A DNA stretch of 7,482 bases from an uncultured Moraxella sp. (GCA_937889485.1 CALAPG010000175.1:1-7482); one strand, 5' to 3'; counted from the stretch's first letter, positions 1-6,463 are shown. Made by a program: numbers and translations. Notes: generated by a model not told the origin, from the letters alone.

Positions 1-203
1 GCGCCAGCGTAATTTTGTGGACAGCGGAAAAAGCCACTTGGATGGCAGGAGAAGGTATCCAAATCTTTGGCGGCAATGGCTATACCAACGAGTACCCACT
101 AGGGCGTATTTGGCGTGATGCCAAGCTGTATGAGATTGGTGCAGGCACTAGTGAAGTGCGCCGTATGCTAATTGGGCGTGAGCTATTTAACGAAACCAAG
201 TAA
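1..203 (+). CDS. ivd: Acyl-CoA dehydrogenase, C-terminal end, probably isovaleryl-CoA dehydrogenase (partial)
   Basis: Only the last ~66 codons are present; the frame is open from the window edge (codons begin at base 3) and stops at TAA 201-203. The family oxidises acyl-CoA to enoyl-CoA with FAD and passes electrons to ETF; isovaleryl-CoA dehydrogenase acts in leucine breakdown. Visible signatures are the FAD-contacting [16 protein letters not shown] stretch, then [17 protein letters not shown] and IGRELF. The IGAGT motif is informative: medium- and short-chain enzymes carry their catalytic Glu here (YEGT), while isovaleryl-CoA dehydrogenase has Gly and uses a Glu further upstream, outside this window. 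The leading residues [12 protein letters not shown] also fit that family. Another branched-chain or long-chain acyl-CoA dehydrogenase remains possible. The gene is convergent with the secretion genes and shows no functional tie to them. Confidence 0.85.
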   Translation, partial: ASVILWTAEKATWMAGEGIQIFGGNGYTNEYPLGRIWRDAKLYEIGAGTSEVRRMLIGRELFNETK

Positions 204-215
204 TCACTTATTAGC

Positions 216-249
216 AAAAAAGCCCTAGTCATTTGATTAGGGCTTTTTT
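216..249. terminator. Bidirectional Rho-independent terminator
   Basis: A perfect 12-bp inverted repeat (AAAAAAGCCCTA at 216-227, TAGGGCTTTTTT at 238-249) flanks a 10-nt loop. The stem has an A-tract on one side and a T-tract on the other, so it can end transcripts from both strands. It starts 12 nt after the dehydrogenase stop and lies 49 nt beyond the stop of the convergent hlyD-type gene, as expected for a shared terminator. Confidence 0.92.
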
Positions 250-274
250 ATGCGGTACTACTGTTTGCAGCGTG

Positions 275-304
275 ACTAGCTAGTATCTAACCTAGCGCCT
301 AGCG
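275..304. repeat. CTAG-rich palindrome and 7-bp tandem duplication at the hlyD-type stop codon
   Basis: ACTAGCTAGT (275-284) is a perfect 10-bp palindrome. CCTAGCG is then repeated head to tail at 291-297 and 298-304, and the second copy contains the TAG stop of the minus-strand gene. Four CTAG tetramers fall within 30 bp. The repeats are directly visible; a function is not implied and they may be slippage products. Confidence 0.5.
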
Positions 305-1471
305 CTCACCTAAGCCTTCTGACAAGGTTTTGGTAATGGGCTTGGTGAGATAGTTGAGCACGGTACGCTCAAGCGCTTTGATTTCAACCGTGGCAGTCAT
401 GCCAGGTCGAATCACGATATCTTTGGCACGCCCTTGAAATTCAGCTGCTTTGATACGCACTTGCACACGGTAATACGGCTGTTCCCCTTTTGGGCTTTGC
501 TCCATAAGCGTATCTGGGCTAATGTAGGTCACCACGCCATCCATTGACCCAAAGATGGAATAATCATAAGCATCTAACTTGACGCTGGCATGTTGCCCTT
601 CTTTGACATAAGCAATATCGGCAGGGCGTACTTTGGCTTCAACAATCAGGTCACTACTGGTTGGCAACAGCTGCATGATGATTTCGCCAGGTTTGACCAC
701 GCCGCCTATGGTGGTGATTTTGATGTCGTTGACTTTGCCGTCGGTGGGGGCTTCAAGGCGTTTTTCTTGCAACACTTGGCTACGGTCACGCAGCTGTTCT
801 TCTTCAGACTGCAGCTCTTCTTGGGCTTTGGTCAATTCCGCTTGGGCTTCTTCAAAGTATTTATTACGTTTGTTATTAATTTGTGCTTGAATATCAGCCA
901 CTTGGCGGCGAAGTTTGATCACATCCGCTTGGCTCACATCGCCATATTTGAGTAACGGCTCATTCATAGCAAGTTCTTGCTGGGCAAGTTTTAGCATGTT
1001 TTGTAAGGATGCCACATCTTGCTGGATGGCTTGTTTGCGCCGATTGTAAAGCTCAGTTTGGTTTTGGATATATTCATGGTATGGCTTGACTTCGGCAGGA
1101 AACACCAAGGGTTTGTCAAAAATTTCTGATTCTAATCGGGCAATTTTGGCTTTGAGTGCAGCAATTTTGGTGGCGGAGTTATCCACGGCAGCTTGGGCTC
1201 TGGCTTCTTCTAGCACCACCAATAGCTGTCCTTTTTTGACGTTATCGCCTTCTTTAACCAAGAGTTTGGTTAAAATGCCGCCATCAACCGCTTGTATTTC
1301 TTGGGTTCTTGCGCTTGCAATCACGGTGCCTGTGGCACGGGTGACTTGGTCAATTTTGGCAAAAGCCGCCCACGTGATTAAGCAGATAATGGTGAGTAAG
1401 GCAATCCAAATTACCCAACGTGCCCGATGGGTATTTGGCGCAGTGGGTTGGTATTGGTAAGGTTGTGTCAT
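299..1471 (-). CDS. lapC: HlyD/LapC-type membrane fusion (periplasmic adaptor) protein of a type I secretion system
   Basis: 390 residues, a normal length for the family. It joins the inner-membrane ABC transporter to the outer-membrane channel across the periplasm. Visible order: short cytoplasmic N-terminus; one membrane helix about 19-38; a lipoyl/biotinyl-like half-motif about 50-90 (GTVIASARTQEIQAVDGGIL, VKEGDNVKKGQLL); a long periplasmic coiled coil about 95-235 rich in Gln, Glu and Lys; the second lipoyl half about 238-270 (LEAPTDGKVNDI, GGVVKPGEIIMQLLP); and a beta-barrel region about 275-370 with VKEGQHASVKLDAYDY and IRPGMTATVEI. The start ATG follows an AAGAG ribosome binding site about 10 nt upstream. 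It begins 46 nt after the ABC transporter stop, with no terminator between, so the two are very likely cotranscribed. The symbol is by family resemblance to LapC; a plain HlyD name would serve equally well. Confidence 0.9.
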   Translation of the reverse strand: MTQPYQYQPTAPNTHRARWVIWIALLTIICLITWAAFAKIDQVTRATGTVIASARTQEIQAVDGGILTKLLVKEGDNVKKGQLLVVLEEARAQAAVDNSATKIAALKAKIARLESEIFDKPLVFPAEVKPYHEYIQNQTELYNRRKQAIQQDVASLQNMLKLAQQELAMNEPLLKYGDVSQADVIKLRRQVADIQAQINNKRNKYFEEAQAELTKAQEELQSEEEQLRDRSQVLQEKRLEAPTDGKVNDIKITTIGGVVKPGEIIMQLLPTSSDLIVEAKVRPADIAYVKEGQHASVKLDAYDYSIFGSMDGVVTYISPDTLMEQSPKGEQPYYRVQVRIKAAEFQGRAKDIVIRPGMTATVEIKALERTVLNYLTKPITKTLSEGLGER

Positions 1472-1517
1472 GGTACAATACTCTTAAGCCGTTGATTGCA
1501 GAGGTAATTGGGACAGA

Positions 1518-3710
1518 TTAGGGCTGATTTGCCAAGTTTTGTGCTTGCTGCTGTGCCAGTGCTTGTTGGCGCACCATTTCTTCATTTTTTTGGAGCTGGG
1601 CTAAAATAGCTTGTTTGGGACCATCCATCACAATTTGGTTGTTTGCCATGATGATAATTCGATCCACCAAGTTTAGCAAACTGGTTTTATGAGTCGATAA
1701 AATTAGCGTTTTGCCACCTTGCTGTAGCGCTTGGGCAATCACTTGAATACACTGCTGTTCTTGTGCATTGTCCATAGAAGCAGTGGGTTCATCAAGCAGC
1801 CAAATACTGGGGTTGGTGAGTACCAAACGAGTAAATGCCACGAGTTGTTTTTGTCCGCCCGATAGACCTTTACCGCCTTCACTGATGGGCAAATCAATGC
1901 CTTTTGAGTGGCTGGCCACTAGCCGTATCAGCCCTGTGGTATTGAGTGCTTGCTGCAGCACATCATCGGACGGAGCAGGCATGCCAATCAATAAGTTCTC
2001 TCGCAATGTGCCTTGAAATAAGCGATGATCCTGCTGTAAATATCCCACTTGCTCACTGAGGCTTTCACGGCTGATTTGGTTGATATCCAGCCCATCGAGT
2101 AGCACGCGCCCTTCTGTTGTGGCGTATAGTCCTGATAATAATTTAAGTAACGTTGATTTGCCCGAACCAATTGCGCCCAAAATGGCAATGCGCTCGCCTG
2201 CTTGAATATTAAGGTTGGGAATCTGTAAGGCAGGCTGGTCATTGCCCGCGTATTTAAACACCACCCCTTGGCATTGGTAGCTGCCTTTTAGGGTAGAAGG
2301 CGATAGCGGATGCTGTACGCCATCATTATCTTGCGCTAGGGTAAATAACCGCTCAAGGTTGGCTTGCGCTGCTTTGGCGTGTGAATATTGCATTAATAGC
2401 TGCGGTATTGCCATAATAGGTGCCAAAATGCGCCCACCAAGAATGGTACAGGCAATCAGACCACCTGTGGTCAAATCGCCCGTCATCACAATAAACGCTC
2501 CCACAATCACCAAGCCCACATAGCTAATTTGCTGCAGCATTTGTACGGCATAATTGAGGTTGTCATTGATGTGCTTGACCTTGAGGTCATTGTTGATGGT
2601 GGTGTTCATGATACCCAGCCACCGTGATAAAAATTTCCAGTTGCCTGCCCCTGCCTTGATAGTTTCAATGCCTTCTACGGTTTCCACCAAAATCCCTGTC
2701 TTGGCATAAGAAGCTGCCGCACCTTCTGCTGCTGCTTTATCCATCTTGGTGCGGCTTGCCAAGCCCAAACCAATACCCACCAAGCCTGCCACAATCGGAA
2801 TTAATGACAGCCACGGCGAGCCAATCACCCCAATGATGACGATAAATAGCACACTCATGGGCAAATCAACCAAGGTAAATAAGGTTGAGGCGGTAAAAAA
2901 ACTTCTAACCTGCTCATAGCCGCGTAGCTGGGCGGCAAGTGACCCCACCGAAGTGGGCATTTGGTCAACGCGCACCTTTAGTAGCCGCTCAAAAATATCC
3001 CTTGATAAATTTTGGTCAAGGCTTACCACCATCTTGTCCATAATTTTGGCACGGGCAAATTTCATAAACATTTCAAACAAAATGACCAGCGCCACCCCAG
3101 AGGACAAGATAATCAGCGTGTACTCACTGTGGGTAGGAATAACGCGGTCATACACCTGCATGGAGAACAAAGACGATGCCAACGCCAAAAAATTGATCAT
3201 CAATGAGGCAATCACGGCTTCCACCACCACATCTTTATGGCGGGTTAGGTTTTGATTGAGCAGCTGTTTAAATGTCATGCGGCGTTTTTCCACATGGGCG
3301 CTTGATAGCTGGATACGCGCAATAAACTCAAATTCGTCACTTTGGCAGTGATGCGCCTGATGGGGCTGCTGCAGCAACCATTGCTTGCTGCCCACATGTT
3401 GCACAATGCGCCCCCAGCCATGTTGGGGATGATACGCCAGTAATGGCATAAACGCGGCATCAGGCTGTGCTAGCACCTGGGGGCGCTCAGAGATACCCAG
3501 TATACCAAGTAAAGCGCTTAGTTTGTCACTTGGAGGTGATAACGCTTGAACTTGGGTGATGCTAGATTGCAGCCGCACTTTATCAATGGCAAAGCCTTGT
3601 TCTTTTAACAAATTGGCGACCGCATCTAATAACGCTGTTTCTGGCAAGCCGTCACTTGGCGTATCAGCGCTGTTTTGGTGCAGGGGCTTGGTAGATGGCA
3701 AATGATGCAT
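1518..3710 (-). CDS. lapB: Type I secretion ABC transporter, LapB/LssB type, with degenerate C39-like domain
   Basis: 730 residues from the chosen start. It is a fused half-transporter that exports an unfolded protein with a C-terminal signal, using ATP. Residues about 22-135 form a C39-peptidase-like domain without a catalytic Cys: the only Cys in the first 150 residues is C122, and the position aligned with the usual CG motif reads AL. Such domains recognise substrate and do not cut it. The membrane domain spans about 160-445. The ATPase has Walker A GAIGSGKST (512-520), Q-loop GYLQQ (556-560), signature LSGGQ (616-620), Walker B IWLLDEP (636-642) and switch His 674 (STH). EGGKGLSGGQ and DEPTASMDN are typical of Lap-type rather than HlyB-type transporters. 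The frame extends to an ATG at 3836, but the ATG at 3708-3710 has a good AAAGG site and the extra 42 residues are repeat-encoded. It follows the TolC-like gene and precedes the adaptor gene. Confidence 0.92.
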   Translation of the reverse strand: MHHLPSTKPLHQNSADTPSDGLPETALLDAVANLLKEQGFAIDKVRLQSSITQVQALSPPSDKLSALLGILGISERPQVLAQPDAAFMPLLAYHPQHGWGRIVQHVGSKQWLLQQPHQAHHCQSDEFEFIARIQLSSAHVEKRRMTFKQLLNQNLTRHKDVVVEAVIASLMINFLALASSLFSMQVYDRVIPTHSEYTLIILSSGVALVILFEMFMKFARAKIMDKMVVSLDQNLSRDIFERLLKVRVDQMPTSVGSLAAQLRGYEQVRSFFTASTLFTLVDLPMSVLFIVIIGVIGSPWLSLIPIVAGLVGIGLGLASRTKMDKAAAEGAAASYAKTGILVETVEGIETIKAGAGNWKFLSRWLGIMNTTINNDLKVKHINDNLNYAVQMLQQISYVGLVIVGAFIVMTGDLTTGGLIACTILGGRILAPIMAIPQLLMQYSHAKAAQANLERLFTLAQDNDGVQHPLSPSTLKGSYQCQGVVFKYAGNDQPALQIPNLNIQAGERIAILGAIGSGKSTLLKLLSGLYATTEGRVLLDGLDINQISRESLSEQVGYLQQDHRLFQGTLRENLLIGMPAPSDDVLQQALNTTGLIRLVASHSKGIDLPISEGGKGLSGGQKQLVAFTRLVLTNPSIWLLDEPTASMDNAQEQQCIQVIAQALQQGGKTLILSTHKTSLLNLVDRIIIMANNQIVMDGPKQAILAQLQKNEEMVRQQALAQQQAQNLANQP

Positions 3711-3718
3711 AACGATTA

Positions 3719-3723
3719 CCTTT
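3719..3723 (-). promoter_or_regulatory. Ribosome binding site that decides the ABC transporter start
   Basis: On the minus strand AAAGG lies 8 nt before the ATG at 3710-3708. The upstream in-frame ATG at 3836 would add 42 residues (MSIDFEGYESKRP...) not expected in the family, largely encoded by the tandem repeat. This favours the shorter protein. Confidence 0.65.
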
Positions 3724-3728
3724 TTGTT

Positions 3729-3776
3729 GCAAGTTGACTTTTTTGCAGGGTGACTTTGTTGCAAGTTGACCCAGTC
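3729..3776. repeat. Three tandem 16-bp repeats just upstream of the ABC transporter start
   Basis: GCAAGTTGAC, GCAGGGTGAC and GCAAGTTGAC begin at 3729, 3745 and 3761, exactly 16 bp apart, each followed by a 6-bp spacer (TTTTTT, TTTGTT, CCAGTC). Between tttgtt and the final C, 3723-3738 and 3755-3770 are identical over 16 bp. The last unit overlaps a dyad, TTGAC-CCA-GTCAA (3766-3778). The array lies in the 185-bp gap between the TolC-like stop and the ABC start, beside its ribosome binding site, so it could be an operator or a leader element. No matching regulator is recognised. Confidence 0.7.
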
Positions 3777-3790
3777 AAATCCTGTGAAAT

Positions 3791-3796
3791 ATTGTA
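3791..3796 (-). promoter_or_regulatory. Possible -10 hexamer of an internal promoter for the ABC transporter gene
   Basis: On the minus strand TACAAT matches the sigma-70 -10 consensus at 5 of 6 positions and sits about 80 nt before the ABC transporter start. The only -35-like hexamer, TTGAAG (3818-3823), is 21 nt away, which is too far for a standard promoter. This is weak evidence that the ABC and adaptor genes can be transcribed apart from the TolC-like gene. Confidence 0.2.
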
Positions 3797-3878
3797 TGGG
3801 GCGCTTGGACTCATAACCTTCAAAATCGATGGACAAGTGACCGATGGATACGGGTCAACAGCGGTCTATGGCATCCAT

Positions 3879-3922
3879 GGGGCACGACTGTGACGTTACT
3901 GGGGCATGACTGTGGCGTCATC
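3879..3922. repeat. Diverged 22-bp tandem duplication across the TolC-like stop codon
   Basis: Two adjacent 22-bp units (3879-3900 and 3901-3922) share GGGGCA-y-GACTGTG-r-CGT, with 17 of 22 positions identical. The left unit contains the TAA stop of the channel gene (3896-3898) and the right unit encodes its last residues (ATVMPQ). Because 22 is not a multiple of three, the duplication shifts frame, so it may have set or moved the C-terminus. Confidence 0.6.
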
Positions 3923-5335
3923 GGTCGTAGCAGCAGGCGAGGCTTGATGGGTAGACTGTAGCCATTGGTGTAGCGCATCATAGGGCTGATAGTCAACCAC
4001 GGGGTCCGTAATTGCTTGGTAGTTTTGCCAAGGCATACGTCCCAAATCAACTTGCAGTTTATAAAAAGCACCAATAATTTGACTTTGTACCTGTAATAAT
4101 TGCTGTTGGTAGCCAGCTTTTTCACGCACCGCATTGAGCACTTCTAGCCACGTTTTGCGTCCTGCGATAAACTGACGACGATAAGAATCAACGACAATTT
4201 GCGCGCCTGCCACGGCAGCAATCAGCGAGGTTTCTTGGTCTTTGGCACTGGCAAACTGCTGGTATTGGGTTTGTATTTCTTCTAACACGCTGCGTTTGGC
4301 GGCTTCTTGTGATTGCTCAAGCCCTTTTACCCGAGCTTGTGAGGCTCTAGACAGTGCCATGGTTGAAAAACCCGCGCCAGGTTCGTAGTTGAGCCCCAAT
4401 GAAAATTGCCCGTCATTTTTGCTGGTTTTATGGTAATACAGCTGCTCATATTGGGCATAGATGGTGGGATAGCGGGCGGCTTGTTGGGCTTTGACTTGCT
4501 GTTTGGCAGCTTCGACTTGGTACTGCTGTTTGATGACTTTGGGGTTGTTGATGGCAGATTGAGAAAATATCAGGGCTTCTAAATCTTTGGATTGCGCTTT
4601 GGCGTACTTTGCCATGTCATTGAGCGGGGCGGGGCGCAGTCCTTTTTCATTAATCGGTTCGCCAATCATTTGTGCCAGCCGTGCTTGGGCAATGCGCTGC
4701 TGCTGCAAGGCACCTTGATAGGCATTTTGGTCTTGTAAAATACGGTTAGTCACCAAATCCAAATCGATGCGCGCAGAGACACCTTGGTCAACACGGCGTT
4801 TCATCATGGCTTCAAATTCATCGAGTTGTTTTAGATTGTTGACGTACAGCCCTTGTAAAGCGGTTGCATAGATATGACTTTGCCAAATATCAATGGTGTT
4901 TTTGGCAATGGTGTTTTGTTGTTCATACACAAATGCGGTGGCGGCTTTGTCATCATAAATGGCTTGGTTGACATTGGCGGTAAGTTTGCCGCCTGTCCAC
5001 AGTGCTTGACGCACATTGGCACGGCTTATCAAGCCTTTGTCTTGGTCATACCCCGAGCTGATCGCAGGTGCAGGGTATAAATTTAGCTTGGCAGCGGCAA
5101 TACTCTCGCGGGTCGCCTGTTCATCCGCCATGGCAGACCCCACCAAGGGATGGGTTTGTACCGCTTGGGTGATTAATGAATTAACGTCGGTTAAATTGGC
5201 CGCGTGTGCCGCACCAAAACAGGTCAATGGCAGCAGTACGCCAAACTGTTGCAGCAGGTGATAATATTTTTTTAATGACCATTGGCACGGGCAAAAAACC
5301 AACGATTTAAACGATGCTAGATGCTGCTTATACAT
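3896..5335 (-). CDS. lapE: TolC/LapE-type outer-membrane efflux channel of the type I secretion system
   Basis: 479 residues from the chosen start, a usual TolC-family length. It forms the trimeric outer-membrane and periplasmic exit duct for the ABC/HlyD pair. A signal peptide ends near residue 45: LLQQFGVLLPLTCFGAAHA, then ANLTD. Two outer-membrane-efflux repeats follow, about 50-230 and 255-435, rich in Gln and Ala helices. Family marks are QALWTGGKL in repeat one, and SLGLNYEPGAGF and YRRQFIAGRKTWLEVLNAVRE in repeat two. The C-terminal tail after about 440 is divergent. Start choice is uncertain: the frame opens at a TTG (5401) inside the promoter; ATGs at 5365, 5347 and 5335 follow. 5335 has a GGA about 7 nt upstream and gives the shortest pre-sequence, although that signal peptide still has an unusually long N-region. 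The gene is first in the secretion cluster. Confidence 0.88.
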   Translation of the reverse strand: MYKQHLASFKSLVFCPCQWSLKKYYHLLQQFGVLLPLTCFGAAHAANLTDVNSLITQAVQTHPLVGSAMADEQATRESIAAAKLNLYPAPAISSGYDQDKGLISRANVRQALWTGGKLTANVNQAIYDDKAATAFVYEQQNTIAKNTIDIWQSHIYATALQGLYVNNLKQLDEFEAMMKRRVDQGVSARIDLDLVTNRILQDQNAYQGALQQQRIAQARLAQMIGEPINEKGLRPAPLNDMAKYAKAQSKDLEALIFSQSAINNPKVIKQQYQVEAAKQQVKAQQAARYPTIYAQYEQLYYHKTSKNDGQFSLGLNYEPGAGFSTMALSRASQARVKGLEQSQEAAKRSVLEEIQTQYQQFASAKDQETSLIAAVAGAQIVVDSYRRQFIAGRKTWLEVLNAVREKAGYQQQLLQVQSQIIGAFYKLQVDLGRMPWQNYQAITDPVVDYQPYDALHQWLQSTHQASPAATTDDATVMPQ

Positions 5336-5367
5336 ACCGTAATCCATACCATCAGACCAATACATGG

Positions 5368-5396
5368 ACAAATTTTTTGTATCATAACAAATTTTT
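5368..5396. repeat. ACAAATTTTT direct repeat flanking the TolC-like gene's -10 element
   Basis: ACAAATTTTT occurs at 5368-5377 and again at 5387-5396, 19 bp apart start to start, with the minus-strand -10 hexamer (5381-5386) between them. A pair of identical AT-rich boxes around a -10 is a plausible repressor or nucleoid-protein site, but no family can be assigned. Confidence 0.4.
5381..5389 (-). promoter_or_regulatory. Extended -10 promoter for the type I secretion genes
   Basis: Read on the minus strand this is TGTTATGAT, i.e. the extended -10 TGn plus TATGAT (5 of 6 to TATAAT). There is no convincing -35, as is common for extended -10 promoters. Transcription would begin near 5374, which excludes the TTG at 5401 as a start and leaves a leader of about 40 nt to the ATG at 5335. 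Confidence 0.5.
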
Positions 5397-5448
5397 GGCA
5401 AAAAATCGCGAATTATGCCGTGCTAATTTCGAGGCGTTGGGTATTTTG

Positions 5449-5457
5449 TGCTACTAT
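5449..5457 (+). promoter_or_regulatory. Extended -10 promoter for the divergent 247-residue protein gene
   Basis: TGCTACTAT is an extended -10 (TGn then TACTAT). The predicted start near 5464 gives a leader of about 22 nt before the ATG at 5486. It lies about 65 bp from the opposing promoter, so the two genes share a compact divergent control region. No good -35 is visible. Confidence 0.45.
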
Positions 5458-5473
5458 TTTATGTATCACTGTC

Positions 5474-5477
5474 GAGG
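5474..5477 (+). promoter_or_regulatory. Ribosome binding site deciding the start of the 247-residue protein
   Basis: GAGG lies 8 nt before the ATG at 5486. The open frame continues upstream to an ATG at 5321, but that would run across both promoters and overlap the TolC-like gene start, so the downstream ATG is preferred. Confidence 0.7.
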
Positions 5478-5485
5478 TACTCTGT

Positions 5486-6229
5486 ATGTCATTATCACCC
5501 CAAGACAAACGCGCTACTAATGCTTTGCTTGAGCAACACACCGTCAAACCAACCACGGTAAGCGCACAACAACAAAAGCGCCAGCGCATCCCTAATGAGG
5601 TGGTCAAGCCGCTGCTACTCACCTTATTATTACATGGTGGCTTAGTGGGTGTGGGAGTATGGTACTGGCAATCTCAGCCTACCAAGCTTGCCACCACCCA
5701 AACACCTTTGGCAAAACCATCCACCAAATCCACCCAAACTATCGCATCACCCATCGCTACTAGCGCGGTTACTAGCCACCAAAGTACTTGGGCAGTATCA
5801 CCCTTACAGTCACTCCAACAGATTTCTTGGCTATTTAGCCCGTATGCACAAACTGATACCGCCCTACTTGCGTCTGTAGCTACACCCCCGCCCAACCATG
5901 CTGCTAAAGATGGTAAAGATGGCAAAAATCTCAACCGTGTGGCGACTGATGACCACCCCTATTCCCTTCCCCCTATGCCCGCAAGCTCCCAAGTAGTTAC
6001 TGTGGCAGCACCCATCACCCAAGTGCTGACCGAGCGCGATATCCCAAGCCCCAAGCAAACCGCTGCCACTACCACCAGTAAGCCCTACCTTGCCAAAACC
6101 CCCTTGGACAAAAAAGTTAAAGAACTGACCACCGCCATTGAAGATGACAACAAACAATTATCTGAACTAATAGACCAAGTCAAAAAACACAATCAGCAAC
6201 AAATTGATAAACAAACCAGCATAGAATAA
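5486..6229 (+). CDS. Unrecognised 247-residue inner-membrane protein with TonB/TolA-like anchor and C-terminal coiled coil
   Basis: I do not recognise this as a known family over its full length. Order: a basic cytoplasmic N-terminus (1-41, ending QQQKRQRIPNEVVK); one membrane helix about 42-61 (PLLLTLLLHGGLVGVGVWYW); a long Pro/Thr/Ser/Ala-rich region about 62-207, probably disordered and periplasmic, with a KDGKDGKN patch; and a charged, probably coiled-coil tail at 208-247 (VKELTTAIEDDNKQLSELID). The helix contains T-xxx-H followed by Gly, resembling the S-xxx-H signature of TonB and TolA anchors that couple to ExbBD/TolQR. No TonB C-terminal domain is present. It lacks Cys. It is divergent from the secretion genes across 150 bp, suggesting a related role, but that is inference. 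It could also be an envelope spacer or an atypical TonB-like protein. Start chosen from the GAGG site. Confidence 0.75.
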   Translation: MSLSPQDKRATNALLEQHTVKPTTVSAQQQKRQRIPNEVVKPLLLTLLLHGGLVGVGVWYWQSQPTKLATTQTPLAKPSTKSTQTIASPIATSAVTSHQSTWAVSPLQSLQQISWLFSPYAQTDTALLASVATPPPNHAAKDGKDGKNLNRVATDDHPYSLPPMPASSQVVTVAAPITQVLTERDIPSPKQTAATTTSKPYLAKTPLDKKVKELTTAIEDDNKQLSELIDQVKKHNQQQIDKQTSIE

Positions 6230-6330
6230 AACAAAAAGCTGCCTGAATGGTAAATTAAGTAAAATTAAGTCTATTTATTTTAAAACATCACCGCCAATCA
6301 GAAATTTGCCACGCCTATCTTTAGGCCACT

Positions 6331-6360
6331 TTAACAATTAAAAAATATTGATAATATATT
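6331..6360 (+). promoter_or_regulatory. Candidate sigma-70 promoter upstream of the inverted repeats
   Basis: TTAACA (6331-6336, 5 of 6 to TTGACA) and TATATT (6355-6360, 5 of 6 to TATAAT) are separated by 18 bp. The predicted transcription start is near 6367, just before the first inverted repeat. The transcript would carry a leader of about 280 nt to the OmpA-like start, or end earlier as a small RNA. In AT-rich DNA such matches also arise by chance. Confidence 0.35.
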
Positions 6361-6368
6361 CTCCTTAA

Positions 6369-6410
6369 AAAGTGCAAGACAATTCCATTCTAGGATAACG
6401 CTTGCACTTT
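6369..6410. repeat. 10-bp perfect inverted repeat with a 22-nt centre
   Basis: AAAGTGCAAG (6369-6378) and CTTGCACTTT (6401-6410) are exact reverse complements around 22 nt. On the plus strand the 3' arm is not followed by a T-run. On the minus strand it reads CTTGCACTTTTTAAGG, but no minus-strand gene ends here, so it is not called a terminator. It could be the 5' stem of a transcript from the promoter immediately upstream, or a paired protein-binding site. Confidence 0.6.
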
Positions 6411-6414
6411 ACTT

Positions 6415-6442
6415 ATTAGTGATAAAAAATTAGTGATAAAAA
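6415..6442. repeat. 14-bp tandem repeat, two copies
   Basis: ATTAGTGATAAAAA occurs at 6415-6428 and 6429-6442 with no mismatch. Its core TTAGTGATA appears a third time at 6482-6490, crossing from the left arm into the centre of the larger inverted repeat. Three copies of one 9-mer within 75 bp suggest a binding site or slippage. Confidence 0.65.
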
Positions 6443-6463
6443 AGCATTCCTTCAACCATAAAA

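Noticed and set aside
590..1460. Plus-strand open frames within the HlyD-type gene
   Set aside because: They are antisense shadows of a well-supported family gene, with no ribosome binding site or recognisable domain.
4831..5261. Open frames on both strands inside the TolC-like gene
   Set aside because: They overlap conserved outer-membrane-efflux coding sequence in other frames and show no protein-like features.
5336..5401. Longer TolC-like protein starting at the TTG at 5401
   Set aside because: The start codon lies upstream of the predicted transcription start and adds residues before an already long signal peptide.
5321..5485. Upstream extension of the 247-residue protein to an ATG at 5321
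   Set aside because: It would overlap the TolC-like start and cross both promoters; the ATG at 5486 has a clear GAGG site and gives a normal basic N-terminus before the membrane helix.
6236..6247. AAGCTGCCTGAA just after a stop codon, one base from a Neisseriaceae DNA-uptake-sequence dialect
   Set aside because: It is a single imperfect copy, and the gene content does not otherwise point to Neisseriaceae; chance is likely. A genome-wide count of the 12-mer would decide.
6313..6326. GCCTA/TAGGC hairpin as a terminator for the 247-residue protein gene
   Set aside because: The stem is only 5 bp, it lies about 85 nt after the stop codon and is not followed by a T-run.
6345..6360. Fur-box-like ATTGATAATATATT
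   Set aside because: It matches only part of the consensus in AT-rich DNA and lacks the required dyad.
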